From: an uncultured Pseudomonadales bacterium
GTDB lineage: Bacteria; Pseudomonadota; Gammaproteobacteria; Pseudomonadales; Porticoccaceae
Reading direction: 5' to 3'
DNA length: 34,785 nt
Assembly (NCBI GenBank): GCA_943787675.1
Contig: CALSNK010000016.1
Location: 1-34,785 of the forward strand
Shown: positions 8,586 through 19,082 of the stretch, piece after piece
How positions within the stretch are numbered: the first letter of the stretch is position 1
Layout of the letters: the number at the start of each line of letters is the position of its first letter
Position numbers and translations under genes: made by a program
Notes under the pieces: model-generated
Told to the model about the DNA's origin: nothing
Databases searched by the model: none
The model's input: only the letters and a program-made list of their open reading frames with translations

Positions 8586-8586
8586 G

Positions 8587-9004
8587 TCACCCCAGCCCAT
8601 GGGGCTTGAGTGCAGCCGCTATTCGCTCGACCCTGTGGGCCAGCATATCTTGCGGGTAGGCAACCGCCTCCACCGCTCCCCACACTGGCTTCGGCCAAGC
8701 TGCATCAGTTTTAAACCTAGCCACATGGTGCATATGTAATTGAGGCACCATATTGCCAATCGTCGCCACATTGATTTTATCCGCCGCAAAAAGAGCCGGC
8801 CAATGTTTCTGCCAACAGACTGGATTCCTGCAAAAGCTGCTGCTGGTCAACATTATTCAGCTGATAAATCTCCTCCATTGCCGCCCGCTGAGGCACTAAA
8901 ATACACCAGGGGTAATTGGCATCTTTACTCAACAGTAATAGACTCAGCGGAAAACGCCCTACCAGTACCGTATCGGCCTCAAGTTGTGGATGTAATTGAA
9001 ACAT
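8587..9004 (-). pseudogene. HIT-domain protein (frameshifted)
   Basis: HIT-superfamily nucleotide hydrolase or transferase, split by one apparent +1 frameshift. The first frame from the ATG at 9004 gives [16 protein letters not shown], then PLSLLLLSKDANYPWCILVP and LLAETLAG, then runs into a premature stop at 8777. The second frame picks up with [20 protein letters not shown] and [19 protein letters not shown], ending at 8587. The join is at 8795-8801, where deleting one base gives an uninterrupted 138-residue protein, normal for the family. The His cluster QLHMHH is the HIT active-site motif and lies after the break, so the product as read would be inactive. GAGGG precedes the ATG by 4 bases. 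It is divergent from proS. Confidence 0.85.
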
Positions 9005-9097
9005 TTTGCCCTCATATCTGCTTATGGCTGTACCGCGGCAGCAACGCACCGTAAAATAGCCGACTTAAACTCATTGACCACCAGTGTAAGAGAAACC

Positions 9098-10822
9098 ATG
9101 CGCGCCAGCCAATACTTGATTTCAACAAAAAAAGAATCACCCGCCGACGCTGAAGTTATCAGCCATAAACTCATGCTGCGAGCCGGAATGATTCGCAAAG
9201 TCGCCTCGGGACTCTACTCTTGGCTACCCATAGGCCTGCGCGTCTTCCGCAAAGTTGAAGCCATAGTTCGTCAAGAAATGGATAAATCTGGCGCTCTGGA
9301 ACTTATGATGCCCGTGGTACAGCCCGCCGACCTCTGGGAAGAGTCTGGCCGCTGGGGGCAGTTTGGCCCTGAGCTATTGCGTATTAAAGATCGTCACGAC
9401 CGCGAGTTCTGCCTGGGGCCGACTCACGAAGAGGTGATTACCGATATTATTCGCAATGAAATTCGCAGCTACAAACAGTTGCCAGCCAACTTCTATCAGA
9501 TCCAGACCAAGTTCCGCGATGAACGCCGACCTCGTTTTGGTGTGATGCGCACCCGTGAATTCTGTATGAAAGATGCTTACTCTTTCCATATCGACAGCGC
9601 ATCCCTGCAGCAAACCTACGACCTGATGTACCAGACTTACTCAGCAATCTTTGAACGCACCGGTTTAGTCTTCCGCGCAGTACTCGCCGATACCGGCAGC
9701 ATTGGTGGAAGTGTCTCCCATGAGTTTCATGTACTGGCAGACTCTGGAGAAGATGCGATTGTCTTCTCCTCAGAGAGCGACTATGCAGCTAATATAGAAA
9801 AGGCAGAAGCGATTGCATCTGGTTCCGAAGCAACGGAAGGTAGCGCTGAGATGGCTGAGCTTGCCACCCCCGGTGTACGAACTATTGACGACCTCTGCGC
9901 CTTCGTGAGCAGCAGCCCCGAGCAATGTCTTAAAACATTAATTGTCAGTGCCGCAGATGAAGAAGGTGAAGAGAAACTTTACGGCTTGATGATACGCGGT
10001 GATCACGAACTCAATGAAGTTAAAGCCCAGCATGCCCTGGGACTGGCCACCGAAGTGACCTTTGCCACTGAAGAGCAAATCAAGGCCACCCTAAATTGCT
10101 CACCGGGTTCACTGGGCCCAGTTAATTTAAACCTGCCTATGGTGATTGATCACAGCGCCGCGCAACTCAGCGACTTTACCTGTGGCGCCAACCGCGACGG
10201 CTTCCACCTGACCGGCGTTAACTGGCAGCGCGACTGTGGCGAATACACAGTTGCCGATATCCGCAATGTGGTGGCCGGCGATGCCAGCCCCGATGGCAAA
10301 GGCGTATTGGAAATTAAACGCGGTATTGAAGTGGGCCATATCTTCCAGCTTGGCACCAAGTACAGTGAAGCCATGAAAGCCACCGTACTCGATGAAAATG
10401 GCAAAGAGCGCAATATGTCTATGGGCTGCTATGGTATAGGTGTAAGCCGTATTGTCGCCGCCGCTATCGAACAGAACCACGATGACAACGGCATTATCTG
10501 GCCAGAGGCTATCGCCCCTTTCCAGGTCGCCATAGTACCGATCAATATGCACAAATCAGAGCTGGTCAAAGAGACCTGCGAAGTGCTTTATGAAAAACTC
10601 AGCAGCGCCGGCTATGAAGTGCTATTTATGGATGAAGCGAAAGCGAGACTTGGCGGTATGCTGGCAGATGTTGAGCTTATCGGCATCCCCCATCGCATCG
10701 TGATCGGTGATCGCGGTCTTGAAGGCGGCACTGTCGAATATCGCAATCGTCGCGAATCGGAAAACCAACATATAGCTATGGATAAGCTGGATGCCTTTAT
10801 TAGCGAGAACATCTCTAAATAA
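9098..10822 (+). CDS. proS: Proline--tRNA ligase (bacterial type with editing domain)
   Basis: Class II synthetase charging tRNA-Pro, 574 residues from the ATG at 9098. This start was chosen because [20 protein letters not shown] is the conserved ProS N-terminus; the frame stays open upstream to 8996 without matching anything. Motif 2 is [17 protein letters not shown] (139-155). An inserted YbaK-like deacylase domain (about 225-400) clears mischarged Ala-tRNA-Pro. Motif 3 ([14 protein letters not shown]) lies near 450, followed by the C-terminal anticodon-binding domain ending [12 protein letters not shown]. The lytic transglycosylase gene overlaps its 3' end by 32 bases. It is divergent from the HIT gene with a 93-base shared upstream region. 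Confidence 0.98.
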   Translation: MRASQYLISTKKESPADAEVISHKLMLRAGMIRKVASGLYSWLPIGLRVFRKVEAIVRQEMDKSGALELMMPVVQPADLWEESGRWGQFGPELLRIKDRHDREFCLGPTHEEVITDIIRNEIRSYKQLPANFYQIQTKFRDERRPRFGVMRTREFCMKDAYSFHIDSASLQQTYDLMYQTYSAIFERTGLVFRAVLADTGSIGGSVSHEFHVLADSGEDAIVFSSESDYAANIEKAEAIASGSEATEGSAEMAELATPGVRTIDDLCAFVSSSPEQCLKTLIVSAADEEGEEKLYGLMIRGDHELNEVKAQHALGLATEVTFATEEQIKATLNCSPGSLGPVNLNLPMVIDHSAAQLSDFTCGANRDGFHLTGVNWQRDCGEYTVADIRNVVAGDASPDGKGVLEIKRGIEVGHIFQLGTKYSEAMKATVLDENGKERNMSMGCYGIGVSRIVAAAIEQNHDDNGIIWPEAIAPFQVAIVPINMHKSELVKETCEVLYEKLSSAGYEVLFMDEAKARLGGMLADVELIGIPHRIVIGDRGLEGGTVEYRNRRESENQHIAMDKLDAFISENISK

Positions 10823-11384
10823 CTATCCGATCAGCGCACTTATGCTGATACTGTCTGCGCTGGGGCACTTTGCTTCAGCGGAGCCAGTTGCCGTCCCTGA
10901 GCCTTCACTGGTTCAAGCACTAAAAACCGCCGCCTCAGCCGCCCAGAGTTTCGACAATGCCTACGATGCAGAAGTCTGGCTGGTCGCCAAAGATCGCCCA
11001 CTGGCAAAGATAATCAAAGATCCGCAACAGCGCCTCAACCTGCTTAAACTGATTCATGCCGAAGCTTCCCTTGCCCAGCTGCAACCAGAGATTGTTCTGG
11101 CTCTTATTGAAGTAGAGAGCCGCTTTGATAGTTACGCAGTTTCCAGTGCCGGTGCCATGGGTATGATGCAGATAATGCCATTCTGGAAAAAAGAGATTGG
11201 CCGTCCAAATGATAATCTGATCGATACCCAGACCAACCTGCGTTACGGCTGCACCATTCTTAGATATTATCTCGATAAGGAAAAGGGTCGCCTTGCTGAT
11301 GCTCTGGCTAGGTACAATGGCAGCTATGGTCAATACTGGTATGCCGAGCGGGTATTGGATGCCTGGGCTAAAAACTGGCGGTAA
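10791..11384 (+). CDS. Lytic transglycosylase, SLT/Slt70-like catalytic domain
   Basis: Periplasmic murein-cleaving enzyme of 197 residues. From the ATG at 10791 there is a signal peptide with a hydrophobic stretch [17 protein letters not shown] (14-30), probably cleaved after Ala30. The SLT domain follows: ALIEVESRF with catalytic Glu109, [10 protein letters not shown] (121-130) forming the substrate groove, and ALARYNGS near 175. An ATG at 10842 would give a shorter signal peptide lacking basic residues, so the first start is preferred although it overlaps proS by 32 bases. ProS followed by a small transglycosylase is a common gammaproteobacterial pairing. It is convergent with narK across a repeat-bearing gap. 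Confidence 0.9.
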   Translation: MPLLARTSLNNYPISALMLILSALGHFASAEPVAVPEPSLVQALKTAASAAQSFDNAYDAEVWLVAKDRPLAKIIKDPQQRLNLLKLIHAEASLAQLQPEIVLALIEVESRFDSYAVSSAGAMGMMQIMPFWKKEIGRPNDNLIDTQTNLRYGCTILRYYLDKEKGRLADALARYNGSYGQYWYAERVLDAWAKNWR

Positions 11385-11389
11385 TTTCC

Positions 11390-11525
11390 CTGTCACCCTG
11401 AGCAAAGCCGAAGAATCTCCTCCAGAATACCCCAAAGTCAACCAACAGAACCCCCCAACCTGTCGCCACAAAAGAACCCCCCAACTCTGTCATCCCGACA
11501 GAGCCCAGCAACGAGGGATCTAACC
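11390..11525. repeat. Two intergenic repeat units between convergent genes
   Basis: The 196-base gap between the transglycosylase and the narK-type gene holds two units of the dispersed family. CTGTCACCCTGAGCAAAG with AAGAATCTCC lies at 11390-11421, and CTGTCATCCCGACAGAGC with AACGAGGGATCT at 11487-11521. The second is nearly the same as the unit at 8521-8553 in the other orientation. Both units are in the same orientation here. No separate T-tailed hairpin was recognised, so the repeats may serve as transcript ends. Confidence 0.65.
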
Positions 11526-11580
11526 CATTACTCCTAGCAAATAGACCCTGCCTAAAGGGCGTATCAAGAAAACCATCTAA

Positions 11581-13218
11581 TTACGGGTTGTAAAACTGCC
11601 CATCCTTACGCAGGTAGAACCACCAGTTAATAAATACACATAAGGCATAGAAACTGGCAAAACCAAATAGAGCAACCTCCGGTGTTGCTGCCTTAATCTG
11701 CTCACCGAGAACCTTGGGGATATAAAATGCACCGTAAGCAGCAATCGCTGAGGTCCAACCCAATACCGGACCAGCCTGCTCTTTGGGGAAGACCATCGCA
11801 ATAGTTCGAAAGGTAGAACCATTACCAATGCCCGTAGCCGCAAACAGCAACAGAAAGAGAATAAAGAATGGGACAAAAAACTCTTCCGGAGTTTCAGAAC
11901 TATAGGCTGCCTTCATGTAATAGGCGACACCCAGCGCACAGACGATCATTACCACCGAACAGATCTGTGTTACCAGAGCACCACCAATCTTATCCGATAC
12001 CCAACCGCCCAGTGGACGAATCAAGGCCCCAATAAACGGCCCCATCCAAGCATACATTAGCGCGCTAGGACCATTGGAATTGACCGCATCATGGGTTAAC
12101 ACACCATCAACCACTAGATGCTGATAGCCAAAAATAACCTTGATTGCCAGTGGGAAAGAAGCGGCAAAACCGATAAAAGAACCGAACGTCATGGTATAAA
12201 TAACACTCATTACCCAGGTATGTTTATTGTTAAAGATTTCGTACTGACGACTGAGATTGGATTTGATCTGCCCAGGAATGTATTTTAATAAAAACACCGT
12301 TGAAGCAACCACCAGTAACAGTACCAGCTCCTTGGGTACGCCAAATCCGGAACCATTAGCCGCCTCGGGCAACAGTAGCCAGAGGCCAAAAATCGCAGTT
12401 ACAAAGCCGATCAGGAGCATAAAGGTAATCGTGCCAAAGCTGCCTAAAGCTCCGGGGATCTTCGGTGAAACATCCGCCGAGCGAAGGTTATTGAGTCCAA
12501 ACCAGCCGAAAAACGCAAGTGGCACCAGCGCCAACAGCCAGACAAAACCGGCATTCTGAATATAGGTTTCAGTTCCAGCAGGTATCTTGCCAATCAGTGT
12601 TCCCGAGGTATTTTGCAATAGCATAGAGTCTCCACCCATAGCGCCAAACAAACCAAAGGTCATGGCTAAGGGGACTAATATCTGCATAGTGGTAACACCA
12701 AAGTTACCCAGCCCGGCATTTAAACCCAGCGCCAGACCCTGCTGTTTTTTCGGATAAAAGAAACTGATATTGGACATCGAAGAGGCGAAATTACCGCCGC
12801 CCAGACCAGATAAAAGCGCCAATAGTTGGAACACCCACAGCGGTGTATCCTGATTTTGCAGCGCGATACCAGCACCAAAAGCCGGCACCATCAATAGCGC
12901 GGTGGTAAAGAAGATAGTATTGCGACCTCCGGCTAAACGAATAAAAAAGCTACTCGGAATTCGCAGTGTTGCACCGGTGAGACCGGCAATAGCCATCAGT
13001 GAAAACAGGTCAGATTTGGCAAATGGAAAACCGAGATTTAACATCTGCACGGTTATCACACCCCAGTACAACCAGACCGCAAAACCACAAAGCAGACTGG
13101 GAATCGAAATCCACAGATTGCGACTGGCGATCTTTTTACCCTCAGATTCCCAGAACTGATTATCCTCTGGATCCCAGCGCTCAATATCCGCACTGCCCAA
13201 TTTTTTTATTTCTGTCAT
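11581..13218 (-). CDS. narK: NarK-type nitrate/nitrite transporter (NNP family MFS)
   Basis: Inner-membrane transporter moving nitrate and/or nitrite, 545 residues, longer than E. coli NarK (about 463). The N-terminus WDPEDNQFWESEGKKIASRN and LWISIPSLLCGF closely follow the NarK start. The nitrate-signature glycine stretches appear as GLGGGNFASSMSNISFF with ALGLNAGLGNFGV, and in the second half as ATGIGNGSTFRTIAMVFPKEQAG. Twelve TM helices are expected. The start at 13218 was chosen over an upstream ATG because GAGGAGA sits 7 bases before it. Direction (uptake, nitrite export or exchange) is undetermined. The 402-base upstream region shared with the NarL-type regulator gene has an FNR-like box and a NarL-like site. 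It is the first of three NNP transporters here. Confidence 0.93.
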   Translation of the reverse strand: MTEIKKLGSADIERWDPEDNQFWESEGKKIASRNLWISIPSLLCGFAVWLYWGVITVQMLNLGFPFAKSDLFSLMAIAGLTGATLRIPSSFFIRLAGGRNTIFFTTALLMVPAFGAGIALQNQDTPLWVFQLLALLSGLGGGNFASSMSNISFFYPKKQQGLALGLNAGLGNFGVTTMQILVPLAMTFGLFGAMGGDSMLLQNTSGTLIGKIPAGTETYIQNAGFVWLLALVPLAFFGWFGLNNLRSADVSPKIPGALGSFGTITFMLLIGFVTAIFGLWLLLPEAANGSGFGVPKELVLLLVVASTVFLLKYIPGQIKSNLSRQYEIFNNKHTWVMSVIYTMTFGSFIGFAASFPLAIKVIFGYQHLVVDGVLTHDAVNSNGPSALMYAWMGPFIGALIRPLGGWVSDKIGGALVTQICSVVMIVCALGVAYYMKAAYSSETPEEFFVPFFILFLLLFAATGIGNGSTFRTIAMVFPKEQAGPVLGWTSAIAAYGAFYIPKVLGEQIKAATPEVALFGFASFYALCVFINWWFYLRKDGQFYNP

Positions 13219-13404
13219 TGTGCTTCTCCTCAAAATATCTCCTGAAAAAATTATCTCTACAGCAAGCCACTTTGTAAGCTCTTAACAAGAAGCTCATCAC
13301 AAGAAGCCCTGCACCCCATGCCTACCAACCTACTATGCAAACACCACAGAGCAGTCCGCAATAATCCAAAGGAGTAGCGGAAAAACTGAATCTACAGCTG
13401 CCGC

Positions 13405-13420
13405 TATTCCTATAGGGGTA
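13405..13420. promoter_or_regulatory. NarL/NarP-like 7-2-7 heptamer pair
   Basis: TATTCCT-AT-AGGGGTA is an inverted pair of heptamers with a 2-base spacer. The right half, read on the minus strand, is TACCCCT and fits the published NarL consensus TACYYMT exactly. The left half has one mismatch (T for C at position 3). The 7-2-7 geometry is that used by both NarL and NarP. It lies between a nitrate transporter gene and a NarL-family regulator gene. Confidence 0.6.
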
Positions 13421-13514
13421 AACCACGCCTAGACAGCAGACTGCAGCTATAGCGCAATCATTTTCCCCCTACCCAAAAAGGGTTAGCAGGTCAAAAACCC
13501 GGTCTTGCCGGAGC

Positions 13515-13528
13515 ATGATTCAGGTCAA
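13515..13528. promoter_or_regulatory. FNR/ANR-like box upstream of the NarL-type regulator and hemN
   Basis: ATGAT-TCAG-GTCAA matches the ANR-box consensus TTGAT-N4-(A/G)TCAA at 9 of 10 positions. Its centre is about 100 bases before the regulator ATG and about 303 bases before the narK start. A class II promoter from this site would start near 13563, leaving a roughly 58-base leader for the regulator–hemN pair. hemN is a classic FNR/ANR target, which supports the reading. Confidence 0.6.
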
Positions 13529-13620
13529 CGATAGCCCTCTGTCAGGTTGTGATTTTGCTGCGAATTACTCAAAGTTAAAAATATAAACAGCCTTTCATTA
13601 AAACCCTCAATGGAAAACCT

Positions 13621-14328
13621 ATGGCCGATCAAATCAGCTCCATTCCCGTATCCACTAGTGATAATTCAGCGCCCAAAAAAACACTGACCCAAGCGGCTAA
13701 ACTGTTATTGGTGGACGACCACCCACTGCTGCGCAAAGGCCTGGCGCAACTTGTCGATCTCGAAGACAGCCTTGAGGTAGTCGCCGAAACCGACAGTGGT
13801 AAAGACGCCCTGGCACTGGCTCTAGAGCACGACCCGGATTTAATTTTGCTCGACCTAAATATGCAGGGAATGGATGGCCTTGAGACACTTAAAGCCCTGC
13901 GCGAAGCGCAGGTCAGCGCACGGATTATTATCCTTACTGTATCCGACAATGACGAGGATGTGGTCTGTGCCATCACCTATGGTGCCGATGGTTATCTACT
14001 CAAGGATATGGACCCTGAAGATATCCTAAAAAAGATTAAGCAGGCGGCGGCTGGGAAAATGGTTGTCAGTGAAAAAGTCACCCATATTCTCGCCGGCGCC
14101 ATACGCAAAGGCGATAATAATCGCACCAGCATGCTCGCCAAACTCACCAGTCGTGAACACGATATTCTCAAGCAAATATCTAGGGGGCTGAGTAATAAAT
14201 TGATCGCCAGAGAACTGGGCATTTCCGATGGCACGGTTAAGGTTCATGTAAAACATATACTAAAAAAACTCGAATTGCGCTCAAGAGTCGAAGCCGCGGT
14301 ATGGATGATTAATCAAAATAATGCCTGA
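13621..14328 (+). CDS. NarL/FixJ-family response regulator (orphan)
   Basis: Two-component transcription regulator of 235 residues. A 25-residue polar N-terminal extension precedes the receiver domain. Receiver motifs are DD at 32-33, the phosphorylatable Asp78 in LLDLNMQGMDG, Thr106 and Lys128 (YLLKDMDP). A LuxR-type helix-turn-helix occupies about 173-230 (LTSREHDILKQISRGLSN, then GTVKVHVKHILKKL). Overall it resembles NarL/NarP, which respond to nitrate and nitrite through NarX/NarQ kinases. No sensor kinase lies in the window. Its stop overlaps the hemN start by 8 bases, so the two are translationally coupled. Targets are likely to include the transporters around it, an inference from context and the NarL-like heptamers. 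Confidence 0.9.
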   Translation: MADQISSIPVSTSDNSAPKKTLTQAAKLLLVDDHPLLRKGLAQLVDLEDSLEVVAETDSGKDALALALEHDPDLILLDLNMQGMDGLETLKALREAQVSARIIILTVSDNDEDVVCAITYGADGYLLKDMDPEDILKKIKQAAAGKMVVSEKVTHILAGAIRKGDNNRTSMLAKLTSREHDILKQISRGLSNKLIARELGISDGTVKVHVKHILKKLELRSRVEAAVWMINQNNA

Positions 14329-15784
14329 TACTCTATCCACCACACCCGATTGGAACACGCAGCTTATTCACAGATACAATATTGTTGGCCCGCGCTACAC
14401 CTCCTACCCCACCGCCCCACAGCTAAGTGATACATTTACCGAACTAAAATTGCGCGAGGCACTGCAGCAGAGTAACCGCAACCAGACGCCATTATCACTG
14501 TATTTCCATATTCCGTTTTGCGACACCGTCTGCTACTACTGCGCCTGCAATAAAATTATTACCGCCAATAAAAATCACGCTAGGACCTATTTACAGCGCC
14601 TTTATAAAGAGATGGCTATGCAATCCGCTATTGCCGATAGCATCTACAAAGAGACAGGAAGCGGTCGGCGCATCGTTGAGCAGTTGCACTGGGGAGGAGG
14701 CACGCCAACCTTTCTTAGCGACAATCAAAAGCGCGAGTTAATGGCGCAAATAAGCAACCATTTCCAACTTCTCTATGATGACAGTGGCGACTACTCCATT
14801 GAAGTGCACCCGGGACGTATGAACCTTGAAACCATCTCGGTACTGCGTGAGCTGGGATTTAATCGCTTGAGTATGGGTGTGCAGGATTTTGATCCGCAAG
14901 TACAGCAATCTGTCAATCGTTTTAACAGTATTGAACAGGTCGAAAAATTAATCACTGCTGCGCGCCGCGAGCAATTTCACTCAATCAGCATTGATATTAT
15001 CTACGGCCTGCCCAAGCAGACTCTAAGCTCAATCAAAACCACTCTGGCGCAGATTATTGCTTTATCACCAGATCGACTATCGCTGTTTAATTATGCCCAT
15101 ATGCCCCACCTATTTAAGACCCAGCTGCAGATTGATCAAAGCGCCCTGCCTGCCCCTGAGGAAAAATTGCAAATGCTCCACTACGCCATAGAGACCCTCT
15201 GTCAGGCCGGTTATCGCTATATCGGCATGGATCACTTTGCCAAACCCAGTGACAGTCTGGTGCGAGCTCAGCAACAGGGTTTATTACAGCGCAACTTTCA
15301 GGGCTACTCGACCCATGGTAACTGCGACCTACTCGCCTTTGGGGTTTCGGCGATCAGCTCAGTGGGTAACAGTCTGGTGCAGAATCATAAGGCCATTGCT
15401 GACTACAATCGCGCTATTGATAAGGGGGAATTACCCCTGAGTCGCGGGCTATGCCTAAGTGATGATGACCTACTTAGAAAGCAGGTAATTATGCAGCTTA
15501 TATGTCAGTTTCGGCTCGACATTAGTGCCCTTGAAGGACAGTATGGGGTTGGTTTTTCCGATTACTTTGCGACCGAAATTATGCAGCTACAGCAAATGGT
15601 GAAAGATGGACTGATCAAAATAGATCGGCGGGAAATTCAGGTTTTAGAACCCGGAAAGCTCTTGATACGCGCTATATGTATGGTCTTTGATGCCTATTTA
15701 GGCAGAGAGGTTAACCCGCAACCTAATAATATTAAAACAGCTAGTAAAAAAGAGACAAAAATCCGCTATTCACAGGTTATTTAA
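14321..15784 (+). CDS. hemN: Oxygen-independent coproporphyrinogen III oxidase (radical SAM)
   Basis: Cytoplasmic radical-SAM enzyme that decarboxylates coproporphyrinogen III to protoporphyrinogen IX without oxygen, 487 residues (E. coli HemN about 457). The cluster motif is HIPFCDTVCYYCACNKI, with Cys67, Cys71 and Cys74 as Fe-S ligands and the extra Cys76 typical of true HemN. The WGGGTPTFL SAM-binding motif is near 125, and the HemN C-terminal domain (YGVGFSDYFA, DGLIKIDRREIQVLEPGKLLIR) is present. This separates it from HemW. The tail has about 25 extra basic and polar residues. It overlaps the regulator gene by 8 bases, and its stop overlaps the convergent kinase gene by 3 bases (15781-15784). 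Confidence 0.96.
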   Translation: MPDTLSTTPDWNTQLIHRYNIVGPRYTSYPTAPQLSDTFTELKLREALQQSNRNQTPLSLYFHIPFCDTVCYYCACNKIITANKNHARTYLQRLYKEMAMQSAIADSIYKETGSGRRIVEQLHWGGGTPTFLSDNQKRELMAQISNHFQLLYDDSGDYSIEVHPGRMNLETISVLRELGFNRLSMGVQDFDPQVQQSVNRFNSIEQVEKLITAARREQFHSISIDIIYGLPKQTLSSIKTTLAQIIALSPDRLSLFNYAHMPHLFKTQLQIDQSALPAPEEKLQMLHYAIETLCQAGYRYIGMDHFAKPSDSLVRAQQQGLLQRNFQGYSTHGNCDLLAFGVSAISSVGNSLVQNHKAIADYNRAIDKGELPLSRGLCLSDDDLLRKQVIMQLICQFRLDISALEGQYGVGFSDYFATEIMQLQQMVKDGLIKIDRREIQVLEPGKLLIRAICMVFDAYLGREVNPQPNNIKTASKKETKIRYSQVI

Positions 15785-17529
15785 AAACGGCTAAACAGAT
15801 AGATCACCAACAAAAAACTAACAAACCAAAACCCCGACAACAGCTTCCACAACGTTAGGCTACTGGCATTTTTTTCCACCACCGGATCAGCCTGTAAAAA
15901 TGCCGGATTAGGCTGAGTAATATCGGTTATAAAAGTATCAATATTCACATAGCGCTGCTGCAGATCGAAAGCCACGCCCTTCTCCAGCGCCGCATCAAAC
16001 CACATCGGTATCTGCGGATTAAATTGACTGGCACTTCTATAGCGCAGACGATCGTAGTCGATCGCTGTGCGGCATTCTTCGACCCCCTCACCATAGGGTA
16101 GATGACCGGTAAATAACTCATAGGTAATCGTTGCCAGTGCATAGACATCCCCCTGAATACCCGGATTGCGGCCCAACAGATACAGTGGGTCCGAGTAACT
16201 GGCCGTGCCCAGTGCGCCCTCATGGACTAATGGGCGCTGCAACTCGGCCAGTCCGGCCACATAGACCGAACCAAAATCGACAATCAACACCCGTGGATCA
16301 GCACTTAAAACACTCTGGTTACAGAGCATAATATTGGCCGGCTTTAAATCCTGATGAATTGCCTCATTGTTATGAAAAACTTTGAGCCCCTCGGCAATCT
16401 GTTTGACTATAGCGATGCTCTGCCGCGGGCTGGGTGGCTGATGTCCAGCGATCCATTTATCGAGACCGATGCCATCCACATATTCCATTAAATAATAGAG
16501 CGCCGTGCGCGCCCGCTGTTGATGAATAACCTTTACCACCTCGGGTGAATGGATGCGCCGCCCTATCCACTCCTCCTGAATAAAACGGTCAATGGCACTC
16601 AGGTCTTCCTCAATATTGCGCGACGGGGTTTTCATCGCGTAATAATGCTCTTCTCCGTCCTCACTCAGCTCGTCGCGAACCAGATACAGCTGACTGCGAC
16701 TCGAGGCAAAAAGCTCGCGAATCACCCTATAGCCATCGAGTTTCATTCCCACCTGCAGATCCGGCGGAAATGGCAGCCGCGTTAGCTTGGCGCTGTAATC
16801 TTCCAAATTACTCTCGGGCAGGCTTTCGACAATAACCACCGCGGCACTTAAATTATCGTTGCTGTCAGCGGCCATCGCCGCTGCCTGAATATTTTCAGCT
16901 ATCTGACTGGCACTGTTATCTGAGCCTAATAAGGCCTCTAGTTGAGCTGAATTGACAAAGTCATGGACACCATCAGTGGTTAACAGCAGTCGATCACCGA
17001 CCCTGATATCACTGTGGCCGTAATCGAGATTAAGACTGTTATCCATTCCTATAGCGCGAGACAGGCAACTGCGATTATCGTCAATAATCGCCACATGATC
17101 GGTACTTAACTGTTTGATAGCGCCATCTCGCAACAGGTAGATACGGCTGTCACCGACATGGAAAAAATGCAGAGTGCGGCTCTTGATAACCACCGCACTA
17201 AAGGTGCAGAGATAGCCTTTGGTGGTGGTGGTAAATTTATGACTTTGACGAAACAGGCGCAGGTTTATAGTCGATAGAATTTTCTCGCCACTGCCGGAAA
17301 CCGACCAGGCATCCGGCGTCTGGTAATACTCCTCAAGAAAGCGTTCAACAGCGGTATGGCTGGCTTCGCGGCCCGCCTCAGCAGTTGAAACCCCATCCGC
17401 AACAACAATGCTGACACCTTTATTTTCGAAGGCATAGGGCTCGGCCGGCTGTGTAAAGCCGACCGCATCTTCGTTAATCGGTTTAATGCCCGCTTCAGAA
17501 AAGCAGGCAATGTCCAACGCTTGATCCAC
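15781..17529 (-). CDS. PP2C phosphatase–Ser/Thr kinase fusion with C-terminal TM anchor
   Basis: Bifunctional signalling protein of 582 residues. The PP2C domain (about 5-237) has NED at 19-21, VADGVST (43-49), GDSRIYLL (126-133), TTDGVHD (184-190) and DSNDNLSA (222-229), so its metal-binding Asp residues are present. The protein kinase domain (about 267-535) has Lys300 in YYAMK, the catalytic loop HQDLKPAN (392-399) and DFG (418-420). The glycine-rich loop is degenerate (ELFASSRSQLYLV). A single TM helix (561-579) ends the protein, placing both domains in the cytoplasm. GTG start with GGAGG 8 bases upstream. It follows the NasA-like transporter by 32 bases, so the two are likely co-transcribed. 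From memory, a similar kinase neighbours nasA in Pseudomonas aeruginosa. Its substrate is unknown. Confidence 0.92.
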   Translation of the reverse strand: MDQALDIACFSEAGIKPINEDAVGFTQPAEPYAFENKGVSIVVADGVSTAEAGREASHTAVERFLEEYYQTPDAWSVSGSGEKILSTINLRLFRQSHKFTTTTKGYLCTFSAVVIKSRTLHFFHVGDSRIYLLRDGAIKQLSTDHVAIIDDNRSCLSRAIGMDNSLNLDYGHSDIRVGDRLLLTTDGVHDFVNSAQLEALLGSDNSASQIAENIQAAAMAADSNDNLSAAVVIVESLPESNLEDYSAKLTRLPFPPDLQVGMKLDGYRVIRELFASSRSQLYLVRDELSEDGEEHYYAMKTPSRNIEEDLSAIDRFIQEEWIGRRIHSPEVVKVIHQQRARTALYYLMEYVDGIGLDKWIAGHQPPSPRQSIAIVKQIAEGLKVFHNNEAIHQDLKPANIMLCNQSVLSADPRVLIVDFGSVYVAGLAELQRPLVHEGALGTASYSDPLYLLGRNPGIQGDVYALATITYELFTGHLPYGEGVEECRTAIDYDRLRYRSASQFNPQIPMWFDAALEKGVAFDLQQRYVNIDTFITDITQPNPAFLQADPVVEKNASSLTLWKLLSGFWFVSFLLVIYLFSRF

Positions 17530-17561
17530 CCCTAAAACCTCCCAGAGACAGGTTTAATGAC

Positions 17562-19082
<1,521 letters not shown>

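Larger units (their letters stand above)
13219..13620. promoter_or_regulatory. Divergent narK / response-regulator control region
   Basis: This 402-base gap has no gene. It carries a NarL/NarP-like 7-2-7 inverted heptamer pair at 13405-13420 and an FNR/ANR-like box at 13515-13528, described separately. The rest is low in recognisable structure; a run of CCCC/ACCC-rich sequence lies at 13465-13505. The narK leader is long (more than 180 bases from the NarL site), so other elements may be present. I see no clear -35/-10 pair. Confidence 0.6.

Noticed and set aside
8429..8698. Minus-strand open frame overlapping the HIT 3' end
   Set aside because: It reads through the intergenic repeat cluster and the wrong frame of the HIT gene; no conserved motif.
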